Assembly: GCF_010729895.1 (NCBI RefSeq)
Contig: NZ_AP022612.1
Location: 2,852,001 to 2,916,000 of the forward strand
DNA length: 64,000 nt
Source of the DNA: Mycolicibacterium confluentis
GTDB lineage: Bacteria > Actinomycetota > Actinomycetes > Mycobacteriales > Mycobacteriaceae
Direction of reading: 5' to 3'
Shown: piece after piece, positions 26,598 through 36,560 of the stretch
Numbering within the stretch: the first letter of the stretch is position 1
How the letters are laid out: each line of letters opens with the position of its first letter
Made by a program: the position numbers and the translations under genes
The notes under the pieces: model-generated
What the model was told of the DNA's origin: nothing
The model's database searches: none
Seen by the model: the letters and a program-made list of their open reading frames with translations, nothing else

Positions 26598-27653
26598 GTG
26601 CCACAACGCACCAACTTGTTCCAGGATGTTGTTTCGATCATTCACGAGCACCTCGCGGAGGGCGCAGAGATCGAACGATCCGCGATGCTCACCAACCGAC
26701 TGACCGGTGAACAGCGTGAGGTCGACGTTGTGTTGCGCACAAGGACTGGGCCAGGGTCCGGATACCACACAGTGATTGGGATCGAGGCCGCCTCACGGGG
26801 GCGTCGAGCCGCAGTAGATTGGGTGGAGGGGATGGTGGCCAAACATCAACACCTTCCAACTGACAAGGTGGTCCTGGTCGCCGAAAGCGGCTTCACTGAG
26901 CAGGCCCGGAGGTTGGCACTAGCCGAGGGAATGATCCCGATCACCCCTCAAACCCTCGACCACTCCGACCCCACACGCCAAGTGCTCAACTCAATGCGGT
27001 CTCTCTGGCCCAAGACGGTCAGCCTGACACCAATTCGCGCCGAAGTGGGCGTCGCCGTCCCCGGTGCCGGAATTGAGTGGTTCCAAGCACCAGCGAACCT
27101 GCATGTCTATGCCGAGGACCGATCACACATTGAGCTTCTGCCCATGGTGAAGGCGCTGCTGGATGCGAACATGGAACGGACGTTCGACCAGATCGACCTT
27201 CAGAACATCGCTGAGGACATTGATGCGTATGCGGTGATCACAGTGGGACCTAACTGGACAGTGAAGTTCCAGGATGCACAGCACTCGCTATATGTCGAGC
27301 GCCGCGTAGACGAGCAGAGCCCAGAACTTCTTCGGATCGACGGCGTGAAGATCACCGCGAAGGCTGTCATCCGCGTTAGCGAGATTCAAATGCACCCAAG
27401 GCGCCTCGCTGACATCGACGTCGACTATGCGTTTGGGCAAGGGCTCGTCGGCGATCGAGAGGCATTGATCGTTGTCACGGAGGCCGAGAATGGAGGCAAG
27501 CTATCGATCCAATTCGGACCAAACCCGAACGTAGATGCGCGGGTCCGCGTCAACTTTGACCATAGTTCCTGCTATCAGCGTGGGCTTCACGAGAAGTCGA
27601 AGCGCGGGCGCGACTGGTGCCGAAAGAACGGGCCGGCATCGGAGACGACATAG
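26598..27653 (+). CDS. PD-(D/E)XK-like nuclease-fold protein
   Basis: A 351-aa cytosolic protein with a GTG start. Residues 39-100 look like a restriction-endonuclease fold: QREVDVVLRT with D43, then GYHTVIGIEA with E63, an alpha helix RRAAVDWVEGMVAKH and LPTDKVVLVAESGFT. In the E-x-K position it has E63-A-A65, so the usual lysine is missing or shifted. The C-terminal 200 residues are unassigned. It stands alone between gene scraps and an IS element. A defence role is possible, but this is inference from fold and location. Confidence 0.55.
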   Translation: MPQRTNLFQDVVSIIHEHLAEGAEIERSAMLTNRLTGEQREVDVVLRTRTGPGSGYHTVIGIEAASRGRRAAVDWVEGMVAKHQHLPTDKVVLVAESGFTEQARRLALAEGMIPITPQTLDHSDPTRQVLNSMRSLWPKTVSLTPIRAEVGVAVPGAGIEWFQAPANLHVYAEDRSHIELLPMVKALLDANMERTFDQIDLQNIAEDIDAYAVITVGPNWTVKFQDAQHSLYVERRVDEQSPELLRIDGVKITAKAVIRVSEIQMHPRRLADIDVDYAFGQGLVGDREALIVVTEAENGGKLSIQFGPNPNVDARVRVNFDHSSCYQRGLHEKSKRGRDWCRKNGPASETT

Positions 27654-27830
27654 TTCGGTTACCACGCGTCGAGCACGCCCTGAAGCAGTGCGCAGCGCTC
27701 GTGCCACCCGTGGACGGTCGATCCACTTGGTCGTACGGACGAACATCGGCGTGGCGTGTTCCCACTGACTGAGTCCAACCAGTTTTAGAGTCCTGTAGCC
27801 CGATGTAGGGCGAGAAGGGACGATGAACGT

Positions 27831-28112
27831 ATGGCTGGTCGGAAGCGGAATTCCGCGGAGGACATCGTGCGCAAGTTGCGCCGCGCCGATGAGTTGGCTG
27901 CCGAAGGCAAGACCGGCGAGCAGATCGCCGCGGAGCTGGAGGTGTCGCCGGCGACGTTGTACAACTGGCGCCGCTCCTACGGTGGCATGGACACTGACGC
28001 CGCCAAAGAGCTCAAGGAGTTGCGTGAGCAGAACGCGCGCCTCAAGCGCCTGCTCGCCGAGGCCGAGCTGGTCAAGGACGCTTTGCGGGAGGTCGCGAAG
28101 GGAAAATTCTGA
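27831..28112 (+). CDS. IS3-family transposase OrfA (copy 1)
   Basis: A 93-aa HTH protein identical to OrfA of the inverted copy. It has the IS3/IS911 layout: SAEDIVRKLRRADELAAEGK HTH region, SPATLYNWRRSYGGMD, then a leucine-zipper-like helix ELREQNARLKRLLAEAEL. ATG at 27831. Intact, but its OrfB partner is broken. Confidence 0.9.
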   Translation: MAGRKRNSAEDIVRKLRRADELAAEGKTGEQIAAELEVSPATLYNWRRSYGGMDTDAAKELKELREQNARLKRLLAEAELVKDALREVAKGKF

Positions 28113-28868
28113 GCCCAGCTGCCAAGCGCCGCGCCGTCGACATGCTCACCACCGCGTTGGGCATGTCGGAACGGTTGGCGTGCAAAGCTGTTGGGCTGGC
28201 CGTTCCACCTGCCGACGTCTGCCGTTGTCGCAGACCCCCGCCGATCCTGACGCCGAGATGCGGGCCTGGCTGCGCTCCTACGCGGTCAAGCACCCGTGCC
28301 ATGGGTTCCGACGTGCCTGGGCGGCGTTGCGCTACGACGAGCGCCGTGAGGTCAACAAGAAGAAGATCCACCGTCTGTGGCGCGAGGAGGGACTGCAGGT
28401 GCGGGTCCGTAGTCCGCGTAAGCGGGCCGGATCTCCTCGATACCGCCGATCGTGGCCGACGCGCCGAACGTGGTGTGGGCGATCGACTTCCAGTTCGACT
28501 CCACTATCGACGGCAAGGCGATCAAGATCGCGTCGATGATCGACGAACACACGAGGGTGTCGCTGCTCAACATCGTCGAACGCTCGATCACTGCCGAGCG
28601 GCTCGTCGACGAGCTCAAGAAAGTGTTCGCCGCGGCGGGCGGGCCACCGAAGGTGCTGCGGATGGACAACGGTCCGGAGTTCATTTCTCAAGCACTGCAA
28701 CAGTTCTGCGACGGGAGATTCGGCATGTCGTATATCCCACCGGGCACGCCGTGGAACAACGGACACATCGAATCGTTCAACAACCGGCTACGCAAGGAGT
28801 GCCTCAACCGCAACCACTGGAACACCCTGCTCGAGGCCCGCGTGGTCATCGGCGACTTCAAGGCCGAG
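28112..28868 (+). pseudogene. IS3-family transposase OrfB (copy 1), frameshifted and interrupted
   Basis: Same sequence as OrfB of copy 2 apart from a missing C near 28200 (GGCCGTTCC against GGCCCGTTCC) and a missing G near 28430 (GCCGGATC against GCCGGGATC). Each deletion shifts the frame. The 3' end of the gene is cut off at 28868 by insertion of copy 2; the rest lies at 30152-30262. The DDE segments VVWAIDFQFD, RMDNGPEF and HIESFNNRLRKE are still readable in their frame. Confidence 0.88.
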
Positions 28869-28927
28869 TGGCGAGTCCCCGTTTCTGAGTCCACCCGTTT
28901 CTAGAGTCGGGTTGGTGTGATCCAGAT

Positions 28928-29761
28928 TCAGTTGATGCTGCAGGCCATCGGGGTGTGGCTACACCTGCAGACCGCAGCGTACTCGGCCGGTGTGCGGTAG
29001 CCCAGGGCCGAGTGCCGGTGGCGGTGGTTGTGGTCGGCCTTGAAGTCGCCGATGACCACGCGGGCCTCGAGCAGGGTGTTCCAGTGGTTGCGGTTGAGGC
29101 ACTCCTTGCGTAGCCGGTTGTTGAACGATTCGATGTGTCCGTTGTTCCACGGCGTGCCCGGTGGGATATACGACATGCCGAATCTCCCGTCGCAGAACTG
29201 TTGCAGTGCTTGAGAAATGAACTCCGGACCGTTGTCCATCCGCAGCACCTTCGGTGGCCCGCCCGCCGCGGCGAACACTTTCTTGAGCTCGTCGACGAGC
29301 CGCTCGGCAGTGATCGAGCGTTCGACGATGTTGAGCAGCGACACCCTCGTGTGTTCGTCGATCATCGACGCGATCTTGATCGCCTTGCCGTCGATAGTGG
29401 AGTCGAACTGGAAGTCGATCGCCCACACCACGTTCGGCGCGTCGGCCACGATCGGCGGTATCGAGGAGATCCCGGCCCGCTTACGCGGACTACGGACCCG
29501 CACCTGCAGTCCCTCCTCGCGCCACAGACGGTGGATCTTCTTCTTGTTGACCTCACGGCGCTCGTCGTAGCGCAACGCCGCCCAGGCACGTCGGAACCCA
29601 TGGCACGGGTGCTTGACCGCGTAGGAGCGCAGCCAGGCCCGCATCTCGGCGTCAGGATCGGCGGGGGTCTGCGACAACGGCAGACGTCGGCAGGTGGAAC
29701 GGGCCAGCCCAACAGCTTTGCACGCCAACCGTTCCGACATGCCCAACGCGGTGGTGAGCAT
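28928..29761 (-). CDS. IS3-family transposase OrfB (copy 2)
   Basis: A 277-aa DDE transposase from the ATG at 29761. It has the HTH_21-like region CHGFRRAWAALRYDERREVN and the integrase core: Asp in VVWAIDFQFD, Asp in RMDNGPEFIS and Glu in NGHIESFNNRLRKE, spaced as in IS3. The frame is open upstream to the end of OrfA (ILSPAAKRRAVD), so the active enzyme is likely an OrfAB fusion made by -1 frameshifting near GGGAAAATTC. Confidence 0.93.
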   Translation of the reverse strand: MLTTALGMSERLACKAVGLARSTCRRLPLSQTPADPDAEMRAWLRSYAVKHPCHGFRRAWAALRYDERREVNKKKIHRLWREEGLQVRVRSPRKRAGISSIPPIVADAPNVVWAIDFQFDSTIDGKAIKIASMIDEHTRVSLLNIVERSITAERLVDELKKVFAAAGGPPKVLRMDNGPEFISQALQQFCDGRFGMSYIPPGTPWNNGHIESFNNRLRKECLNRNHWNTLLEARVVIGDFKADHNHRHRHSALGYRTPAEYAAVCRCSHTPMACSIN

Positions 29762-29790
29762 GTCGACGGCGCGGCGCTTGGCAGCTGGGC

Positions 29791-30072
29791 TCAGAATTTT
29801 CCCTTCGCGACCTCCCGCAAAGCGTCCTTGACCAGCTCGGCCTCGGCGAGCAGGCGCTTGAGGCGCGCGTTCTGCTCACGCAACTCCTTGAGCTCTTTGG
29901 CGGCGTCAGTGTCCATGCCACCGTAGGAGCGGCGCCAGTTGTACAACGTCGCCGGCGACACCTCCAGCTCCGCGGCGATCTGCTCGCCGGTCTTGCCTTC
30001 GGCAGCCAACTCATCGGCGCGGCGCAACTTGCGCACGATGTCCTCCGCGGAATTCCGCTTCCGACCAGCCAT
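29791..30072 (-). CDS. IS3-family transposase OrfA (copy 2)
   Basis: A 93-aa HTH/leucine-zipper protein identical to that of copy 1. It ends in REVAKGKF followed by TGA; the -1 frame continues directly into OrfB. Confidence 0.92.
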   Translation of the reverse strand: MAGRKRNSAEDIVRKLRRADELAAEGKTGEQIAAELEVSPATLYNWRRSYGGMDTDAAKELKELREQNARLKRLLAEAELVKDALREVAKGKF

Positions 30073-30151
30073 ACGTTCATCGTCCCTTCTCGCCCTACAT
30101 CGGGCTACAGGACTCTAAAACTGGTTGGACTCAGTCAGTGGGAACACGCCA

Positions 30152-30319
30152 CGACCACAACCACCGCCACCGGCACTCGGCCCTGGGCTACCGCACACCG
30201 GCCGAGTACGCTGCGGTCTGCAGGTGTAGCCACACCCCGATGGCCTGCAGCATCAACTGAATCTGGATCACACCAACCCGACTCTAGAAACGGGTGGACT
30301 CAGAAACGGGGACTCGCCA
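30152..30319 (+). mobile_element. 3' remainder of IS copy 1
   Basis: Contains the last codons of orfB (HNHRHRHSALGYRTPAEYAA) up to a TGA, and the right terminal repeat. It belongs to copy 1 and was separated from it by copy 2. Confidence 0.87.
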
Positions 30320-30323
30320 GGCG

Positions 30324-30552
30324 TACCCCCTAACAGCGGTGGATCCCTTACTGCCCCGCGTGTCCAGTGGGTATCTATTCGACCTTGAGTGTCGACACCT
30401 GCAGCGGATATCCCGCGCCTCAGCATCACCGAAAAGGGGTGACGCATTCGCTTTCCGGCGGGGAAGACCCCTACCGGGCGGCAAGGGCGGCGCGAGCCAA
30501 GCCGAGCCGAGTTTCGACCCAACCCCCGGCCCTTCCAACAGTGGGACAGCAA
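30324..30552. other. Intergenic
   Basis: 229 bp between the IS and the coiled-coil gene. No credible gene or repeat seen. Confidence 0.4.
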
Positions 30553-31410
30553 TCAGTCCCATCCGGTGAGCAGTAGCTCCGCTGCCATACGCCGCGCATC
30601 CCCAATCACACGGTGCAATCGCTCCATCAGCATGAAAATCGGAGTGTAGTCGGGATCCTGCCCCTCCATGATTACGGTATTGCGGAAGTTACTCTCACTC
30701 AGCGGGCCACTCATCGCTGCAGCGTTCACTGCGTCAAGCGCGTTGTGGAGCTCGTCATTATTGGTCAGCATGTGCGCTCCCGAGATTTCCACCGACAAAT
30801 CCTCGGCAAGTGCGCCCAGCTTCTTGCTGATGGGTCGGAGCGCGTCGGCTCTTTCCTGTCGGGTTGGCATGTTGACCACACGCCCGGTCTGCTCCACCAT
30901 GGTTGCCAGTTCGTGCGTGTACGCGCTTGCGGCCCGAGATACGCGGATCAACGCCAGTTTAAATTCTTGTTCACGTAGATGAACCCGCTGAGTACGTGCA
31001 ACCTCGCGCTGGACTTCTAACTCAGCTTCGTGACGTTCGGCCGCGGCCTGCTGCTCACGCTGCGATCTCTGTTCTGCAGCATCCACCTCCTGGCGGGTGC
31101 GTGCGCTCGCTGCTTTGATCTCGTCTTCGAAACGGTCTGCGGCCTCCTTGGCGGAATCTTTGGCCTGTCGCCGGATAACAACCGATTGCCACAACGCCAC
31201 GATGACGGCGCTTATGGTCCCGACTGCGGCGAACGCGTCCGAGACACTCCCCCACGTGATGACTGGATAGCGTTGGCGCAGTTCACTTGCCTGGAGCGCA
31301 ATGACCGCCAAGAGGACGACCACCAAGACAGAAGAGAATACGGCGACATCGCCTTTGTCCTCGGACCAGCGCTTCCGCCACCGCTGCGAGAAGTTCCCCC
31401 AAGCATTCAT
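30553..31410 (-). CDS. Two-TM coiled-coil membrane protein
   Basis: A 285-aa protein from the ATG at 31410 (an ATG 14 codons upstream is also possible). Two hydrophobic segments, VAVFSSVLVVVLLAVIAL and FAAVGTISAVIVALW, lie within the first 80 residues. A long Glu/Arg/Gln-rich coiled coil follows to about residue 155, and then an unassigned alpha-helical domain. No known family recognised. Such stand-alone membrane coiled-coil proteins occur in accessory islands; function unknown. Confidence 0.7.
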   Translation of the reverse strand: MNAWGNFSQRWRKRWSEDKGDVAVFSSVLVVVLLAVIALQASELRQRYPVITWGSVSDAFAAVGTISAVIVALWQSVVIRRQAKDSAKEAADRFEDEIKAASARTRQEVDAAEQRSQREQQAAAERHEAELEVQREVARTQRVHLREQEFKLALIRVSRAASAYTHELATMVEQTGRVVNMPTRQERADALRPISKKLGALAEDLSVEISGAHMLTNNDELHNALDAVNAAAMSGPLSESNFRNTVIMEGQDPDYTPIFMLMERLHRVIGDARRMAAELLLTGWD

Positions 31411-31452
31411 GGGCGGGAATCTAGCGCACTGGCTCGACAGGCGACTTGTCAT

Positions 31453-31952
31453 GCCGAGTATTGCGGTGACCGCGGGAGACGACCAGGAATGCCGCGGCCA
31501 CTGAGCCTAGTTGTGGTTAGTGGTGGCCGGCAGCACGAAAAATACCCCGAACCAACGGGCGTGACCGCAGCACACGTTATCGAACCGGTTGGCGCACAAG
31601 CTGTTCGGTGACGGCCATCTCGCCAGCCGCCTATTCCACCGTCACGAAGCCGTCCCGCTTGTCGTTCATGATAATGGTGTGAAGTCGGCTTTAGCCGACG
31701 CGGACGGCATCAGGTGGCCTACGCCGAGCGTCCCTCGGCGCGGATGCTGACGGTGTCGTTGGTGAAGTAATCGCCGCTGGCGTCCACCATGAGTTTGGTG
31801 GCTTCTCAGATGTAGAGGCGGATCTTCTACTAATCTCCTAGGCTGTGATGCCTGCGGGCGGTGTTGGACACCACCCGTTGGTGGGGCGGCTTGAACTTCG
31901 GCCGCTCGAACATACTTGTCGGCGCTGGACCCGCCCCTGACAACCCCGCTCG
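31453..31952. other. 500 bp of decayed sequence
   Basis: No intact gene. On the minus strand, short C-terminal-looking scraps end in stop codons: MVDASGDYFTNDTVSIRAEG near 31720-31790 and IIMNDKRDGFVTVE near 31630-31680. These look like ends of lost genes, but I cannot name them. Confidence 0.35.
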
Positions 31953-32249
31953 TCAGCCCTCGATGCGCGCCGGCGGTTCGATGAAGTCGAAATCCCCAGG
32001 AGGGTACTGGTGCCCAGGCCCCATCAGGCCGCAGCGATTGACGGGCACCAGGTGGGAACTGAGCCCGCTGGGCACGTATCTGTAGATCGCCACACAACGC
32101 TCCCAGGTGCCGTCTGGCTGGAGCGGACCGTCGCACTTGCTGATGACGGGTCCGCCGTACAGGCAGCCGGCGCTGGCCGGCGGCGCAGCGGCGATCAGCC
32201 CTCCGGCCATCAACGCGACAGCCAGTCCTCCGACCGTGCAGATCTTCAT
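31953..32249 (-). CDS. Small secreted CDGP-motif protein
   Basis: A 98-aa precursor with a Sec signal peptide (MKICTVGGLAVALMAGG, cut likely after ASA near residue 27). The mature part has four cysteines, the motif KCDGPLQPDGTWERC and a Pro-rich acidic C-terminus (YPPGDFDFIEPP). This is the pattern of the short secreted mycobacterial CDGP-type proteins. Function unknown; probably exported to the cell wall or medium. Confidence 0.75.
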   Translation of the reverse strand: MKICTVGGLAVALMAGGLIAAAPPASAGCLYGGPVISKCDGPLQPDGTWERCVAIYRYVPSGLSSHLVPVNRCGLMGPGHQYPPGDFDFIEPPARIEG

Positions 32250-32339
32250 GGGTTCGCCGCCAAGTGCGTTACGGGGTACTTGCGATCAACGACGCTACCG
32301 CGTGGACAACTGGCGTGCGTCGCGTTTTGAATCGCGGCT

Positions 32340-33400
<1,061 letters not shown>

Positions 33401-33404
<4 letters not shown>

Positions 33405-33994
33405 TTGTTCTTACCCAGCAGATTCAATGCGGCCCGCAACGCGCTCGACGTGGTGGCCTCCTGGTCCAGCGCCAGCACCTTGTCGGTGGCCTCCTCAGCC
33501 TGCTTGGCCGCAAAGCCAAGGCCGACAAGCGCTTCGACGACGGGCGCGCGCACCGCATGCCCACCCGAACCGGCTGCCGCGGCGGCCCCAGGGGACGCAC
33601 CGATCTTGTCGCGCAGTTCGAGCACCATGCGCTCGGCACCCCGCTTGCCGATGCCCGGCACCCGGGTCAACGCCGAGATGTCACCGTCGGCCAGAGCCTG
33701 GCGCAGTGTGGCGGCGTCGTAGACCGCCAATGTCGCCAGCGCGATCTTGGGCCCCACACCGGAGACCCCCAGCAGAGTCGTGAACACGTCACGGGCGTCG
33801 GCGTCGGCGAAGCCGTACAGCGTCATCGAGTCTTCCCGCACGATCATCGCCGTGATCAGGCGCGCCTCGGTCCCGCGCCGCAGTGTCGCCAACGTCGACG
33901 GCGTGGCCATCACCTTGTAGCCCACCCCGGCGGCCTCGACGACCGCGTGGTCCAACGCGACGTCGATGATCTCGCCGCGCACTGAGGCGATCAC
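33401..33994 (-). CDS. ruvA: Holliday junction DNA-binding protein RuvA
   Basis: A 197-aa protein that holds the four-way junction for RuvB. It has an N-terminal OB domain ([20 protein letters not shown]), two HhH motifs ([13 protein letters not shown] and [15 protein letters not shown]) and a C-terminal RuvB-binding domain ending in NLLGKNK. It overlaps ruvC and ruvB by 4 bp each. Confidence 0.97.
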
Positions 33995-34563
33995 TGCGCC
34001 ACCTTGGCCTTGGCCTTGGCCTTCAGCGTGGCCTGGTACTTGCGACGCTGCTCTGCTGCCATCGCCTCGGCCGCGGCCATCCGCGCGATCATCGGCGCAC
34101 GCCAGCAGTGGCAGATGGCCAGCGCGAGTGCGTCCGCCGCATCCGCGGGCGTCGGCTTCTGCTGCAGCGCAAGGATCTTGGTGACCATTGTGGTGACCTG
34201 CGCCTTGTCCGCTCGTCCGTTGCCGGTGACGGCGGCCTTCACCTCACTGGGAGTGTGGAAATACACCTCGATGTCACGCTTGGCCGCTGCGAGGGCGATG
34301 ACGCCGCCGGCCTGCGCGGTGCCCATCGCGGTGTTCGCGTTCTGGTTGGCGAACACCCTCTCGATGGCGATCACGTCCGGCAGGTGGGTGTCCATCCAGT
34401 GCTCCACGGTGTCGCTGATGGTCAGCAGCCTGCGGTGCAGCGGCTCATCGGACGGGGTGCGCACCACGTCGACGTCCAAGGCGATGACGTTGCGCCCGCG
34501 TCCGCTCTCGATCACCGACAACCCGCACCTGGTCAGCCCGGGATCGACTCCCATCACCCGCAC
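33991..34563 (-). CDS. ruvC: Holliday junction resolvase RuvC
   Basis: A 190-aa endonuclease that cuts Holliday junctions. Catalytic acidic residues are visible in [12 protein letters not shown], in AIERVF and in [13 protein letters not shown]. The GTG at 34563 (product MRVMGVDPG) is preferred because it matches the M. tuberculosis start; the open frame extends much further upstream but reads as shadow. The C-terminus is Lys/Ala-rich. Confidence 0.95.
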   Translation of the reverse strand: MRVMGVDPGLTRCGLSVIESGRGRNVIALDVDVVRTPSDEPLHRRLLTISDTVEHWMDTHLPDVIAIERVFANQNANTAMGTAQAGGVIALAAAKRDIEVYFHTPSEVKAAVTGNGRADKAQVTTMVTKILALQQKPTPADAADALALAICHCWRAPMIARMAAAEAMAAEQRRKYQATLKAKAKAKVAQ

Positions 34564-34637
34564 CGCAGCCCCTTCGACGAGAACATTTGTTCGATAGCCT
34601 AGCGGGCGACGAGGAGGCGGCGGCGCCGCGACACACC

Positions 34638-34988
34638 TCAGGTGTATGGCCGCAGGTCCGGCAGCTGCTCCCCCGGTTCCGGAACCCTGCCGACGACCCG
34701 GATGCCGTGCGCGATCTCGTCGATTCGCCGGCCCGACGCGCGCCAGCCGGCCACCTTCTCGACCGTGACCTCCTCGCCGTCGCGTTTCACCAGGACCCGC
34801 CACGGCACGCCGAACAGCTTCGCCAGCAGCCAGAACGGCCAGGCCAGGATGAACGGCAGCGCGACGACGAAATTCAACACGCCGAACCAGTCGGTTCCCC
34901 ACGAGGCCATGTTGACGTAGTCCAGCAGCGGCATCCACTGCCGGCGCACCGACCATCGCACCCCGTCGGCGTCCGTGACCTTCGGCAC
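34638..34988 (-). CDS. Membrane-associated hypothetical protein
   Basis: A 116-aa protein from a GTG at 34988. It has one strongly hydrophobic hairpin ([27 protein letters not shown], about residues 37-62) and a C-terminal part like small PH/DUF proteins ([29 protein letters not shown]). It lies between ruvC and the amidase gene, 22 bp from the amidase stop. Function unknown. Confidence 0.75.
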   Translation of the reverse strand: MPKVTDADGVRWSVRRQWMPLLDYVNMASWGTDWFGVLNFVVALPFILAWPFWLLAKLFGVPWRVLVKRDGEEVTVEKVAGWRASGRRIDEIAHGIRVVGRVPEPGEQLPDLRPYT

Positions 34989-35010
34989 GCGCGACAGCCT
35001 AGGGGTCCAG

Positions 35011-36267
35011 TCAGCCGAACGACGCGTGCGGCGCGCCGATGCCCGGGTCGATCTTGACCGGGCCGGTCGCCGACGGGGCGACCGGGAAGTCGAAGATCGC
35101 GGTCGGGATGTACACCGTCGCACAGGCATTCGGGATGTCGACGACACCGGACAGCCGACCTTCGATCGGTGCGGCGCCCAGCAACAGGTAGGCCTGCTCG
35201 GGGCTGTAGCCGAACTTGGTCAGGTAGTCGATCGCGTGCAGGCACGCGCGCTGGTAGGACAGGTGCGAATCCAGGTAGCGCTGTTCGCCGTCGAGGGTGA
35301 CCGATGTCCCGGAGAAGGCCAGCCACTCGGAGTACTGCGGATCGGTGTTACCGGGCATGAAGATCGCGTTCTCGCTGACGCCGTAGGTCTCCATACCGCC
35401 GGGGATGACGTCGACGCGGAGATCGATGAAGCCGCCCATCTCGATGGCGCCGCAGAAGGTGATCTCGCCGTCGCCCTGCGAGAAGTGCAGGTCGCCGACG
35501 GACAGGTTGGCGCCGTCGACGAACACCGGATAGAAGATCCGGCTGCCCTTGGTCAGGTTCTTGATGTCCTGGTTGCCGCCGTTCTCCCGCGGCGGAGCGG
35601 TGCGGGCGGCTTCGGCGGCGGCCGCGGTGAACGCGTCGCCGGTCAGGCCGCCCAGGATGGCGTCCCGCGGCTCCGGCTGCAGTGCCAGCGGCGGCACTCG
35701 GTCCGGATCGGTGGCGATCAGCGCCGCCTCGCGGGTGTTCCAGGTCGTCAGCAGCTCCCGCGACGGGGCGGTCCCCATCAGACCGGGGTGCACGATGCCG
35801 GTGAACTCGACGCCCGGGATGTGGCGCGACGTGGCCTTCTGCCCGGAGAAGTCCCAGATCGCCTTGTAGGCGTCCGGGAACTGCTCGGTGAGGAACCCAC
35901 CGCCGTTCTGGGTCGGGAAGATGCCGGTGTAGCCCCAGCCCTGCCCGGCCAGCGGGCCGGAGTCCTCCTGCGGGATCGGCCCGACGTCGAGGATGTCGAC
36001 GATCAGCAGGTCGCCGGGCTTGGCACCCTCCACGGCGATCGGACCGGAGAGCACGTGCACCGTGGTCAGCGGCGCGTTGAGGATGTCCTCGGCCGAGTCG
36101 TTGTTGTGGATGGCACCGTCGAACCACTCCCGGCAGTGCACCCGGAAGGAGTCGCCCTTCTTGACCGTCACCGCGGCGGGGATGTCGGGATGCCAGCGGT
36201 TGTGACCGAGCTTCTCCTGCTCGGTGAACTTCTTGGTGGAGTCCAGCGGAAAGACGACGTCGGGCAT
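35011..36267 (-). CDS. fmdA: Formamidase/acetamidase (FmdA/AmdA family)
   Basis: A 418-aa cytosolic enzyme that hydrolyses formamide or short amides to ammonia and the acid. Family signatures are HNRWHPDIPAAVTVKKGDSF, REWFDGAIHNNDSAEDI, GPIAVEGAKPGDLL and GDLHFSQGDGEITFCGAIEM in pieces. It follows a FmdB-type zinc-ribbon gene by 11 bp, so the two form an operon for use of amides as nitrogen source. Confidence 0.93.
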   Translation of the reverse strand: MPDVVFPLDSTKKFTEQEKLGHNRWHPDIPAAVTVKKGDSFRVHCREWFDGAIHNNDSAEDILNAPLTTVHVLSGPIAVEGAKPGDLLIVDILDVGPIPQEDSGPLAGQGWGYTGIFPTQNGGGFLTEQFPDAYKAIWDFSGQKATSRHIPGVEFTGIVHPGLMGTAPSRELLTTWNTREAALIATDPDRVPPLALQPEPRDAILGGLTGDAFTAAAAEAARTAPPRENGGNQDIKNLTKGSRIFYPVFVDGANLSVGDLHFSQGDGEITFCGAIEMGGFIDLRVDVIPGGMETYGVSENAIFMPGNTDPQYSEWLAFSGTSVTLDGEQRYLDSHLSYQRACLHAIDYLTKFGYSPEQAYLLLGAAPIEGRLSGVVDIPNACATVYIPTAIFDFPVAPSATGPVKIDPGIGAPHASFG

Positions 36268-36278
36268 GAGATCTCCTC

Positions 36279-36560
36279 CTAGGGTCGCGGGAGCTTGCGG
36301 TGCAGCGGGTTGGTGCTCACCGGACGCCGCCGCCCGGCGGGGGGTGGCGCGCCGACCACCGCCGGACGGTCGGCCGTGGCCCGGGTGGCGTCCTGCAGGG
36401 CCATCGCGGCGCCGCCGGCGCCCAGATGGGGTGTCGCCATCATCCGCCGGGCCGGCCCTGCGCAGTCCGGGCAGTCAACCACGTCCGGACGGGTGTGCAT
36501 CGAGTGCCTCTGCTCGGTGGTGCCGCACCCGGCTTCGCAGCGAAAGACATAGAGAACCAA
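36279..36560 (-). CDS. fmdB: FmdB-type zinc-ribbon protein
   Basis: A 93-aa protein with the N-terminal FmdB zinc ribbon: FRCEAGC (C-x3-C) and DCPDC (C-x2-C). The C-terminal half is a Pro/Arg/Ala-rich, probably disordered tail. The start is a TTG at 36560, preceded by GAGGA. FmdB proteins accompany formamidases and are thought to regulate them. A 300-bp structured leader lies upstream. Confidence 0.8.
   Translation of the reverse strand: MVLYVFRCEAGCGTTEQRHSMHTRPDVVDCPDCAGPARRMMATPHLGAGGAAMALQDATRATADRPAVVGAPPPAGRRRPVSTNPLHRKLPRP

Larger units (their letters stand above)
28869..30151 (-). mobile_element. IS3-family element, copy 2, intact and nested
   Basis: A 1283-bp element in inverted orientation inside orfB of copy 1. 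Its ends are the same as those of copy 1. Flanks CGAG (28865-28868) and CGAC (30152-30155) are a 4-bp target duplication with one mismatch. It encodes intact OrfA and OrfB and is probably the active form. Confidence 0.88.
27752..30319 (+). mobile_element. IS3-family element, copy 1, interrupted by copy 2
   Basis: Left end TGGCGTGTTCCCACTGACTG at 27752, right end ...GGGGACTCGCCA at 30319, flanked by a 4-bp target duplication GGCG (27748-27751 and 30320-30323). Copy 2 sits inside at 28869-30151. The two parts of copy 1 add up to 1281 bp after removing one 4-bp duplication, exactly two bases shorter than copy 2. This matches two one-base deletions seen in its orfB. The copy is dead. Confidence 0.88.

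Noticed and set aside
27770..30302. IS ends at the inner TGAGTCC/GGACTCA repeats
   Set aside because: The same flanking sequences occur outside these repeats in both copies, so the true ends lie further out at TGGCG/CGCCA, which also gives 4-bp target duplications.
34975..36282. 435-aa plus-strand open frame over the amidase
   Set aside because: Antisense shadow; the minus strand is an unmistakable FmdA/AmdA protein.
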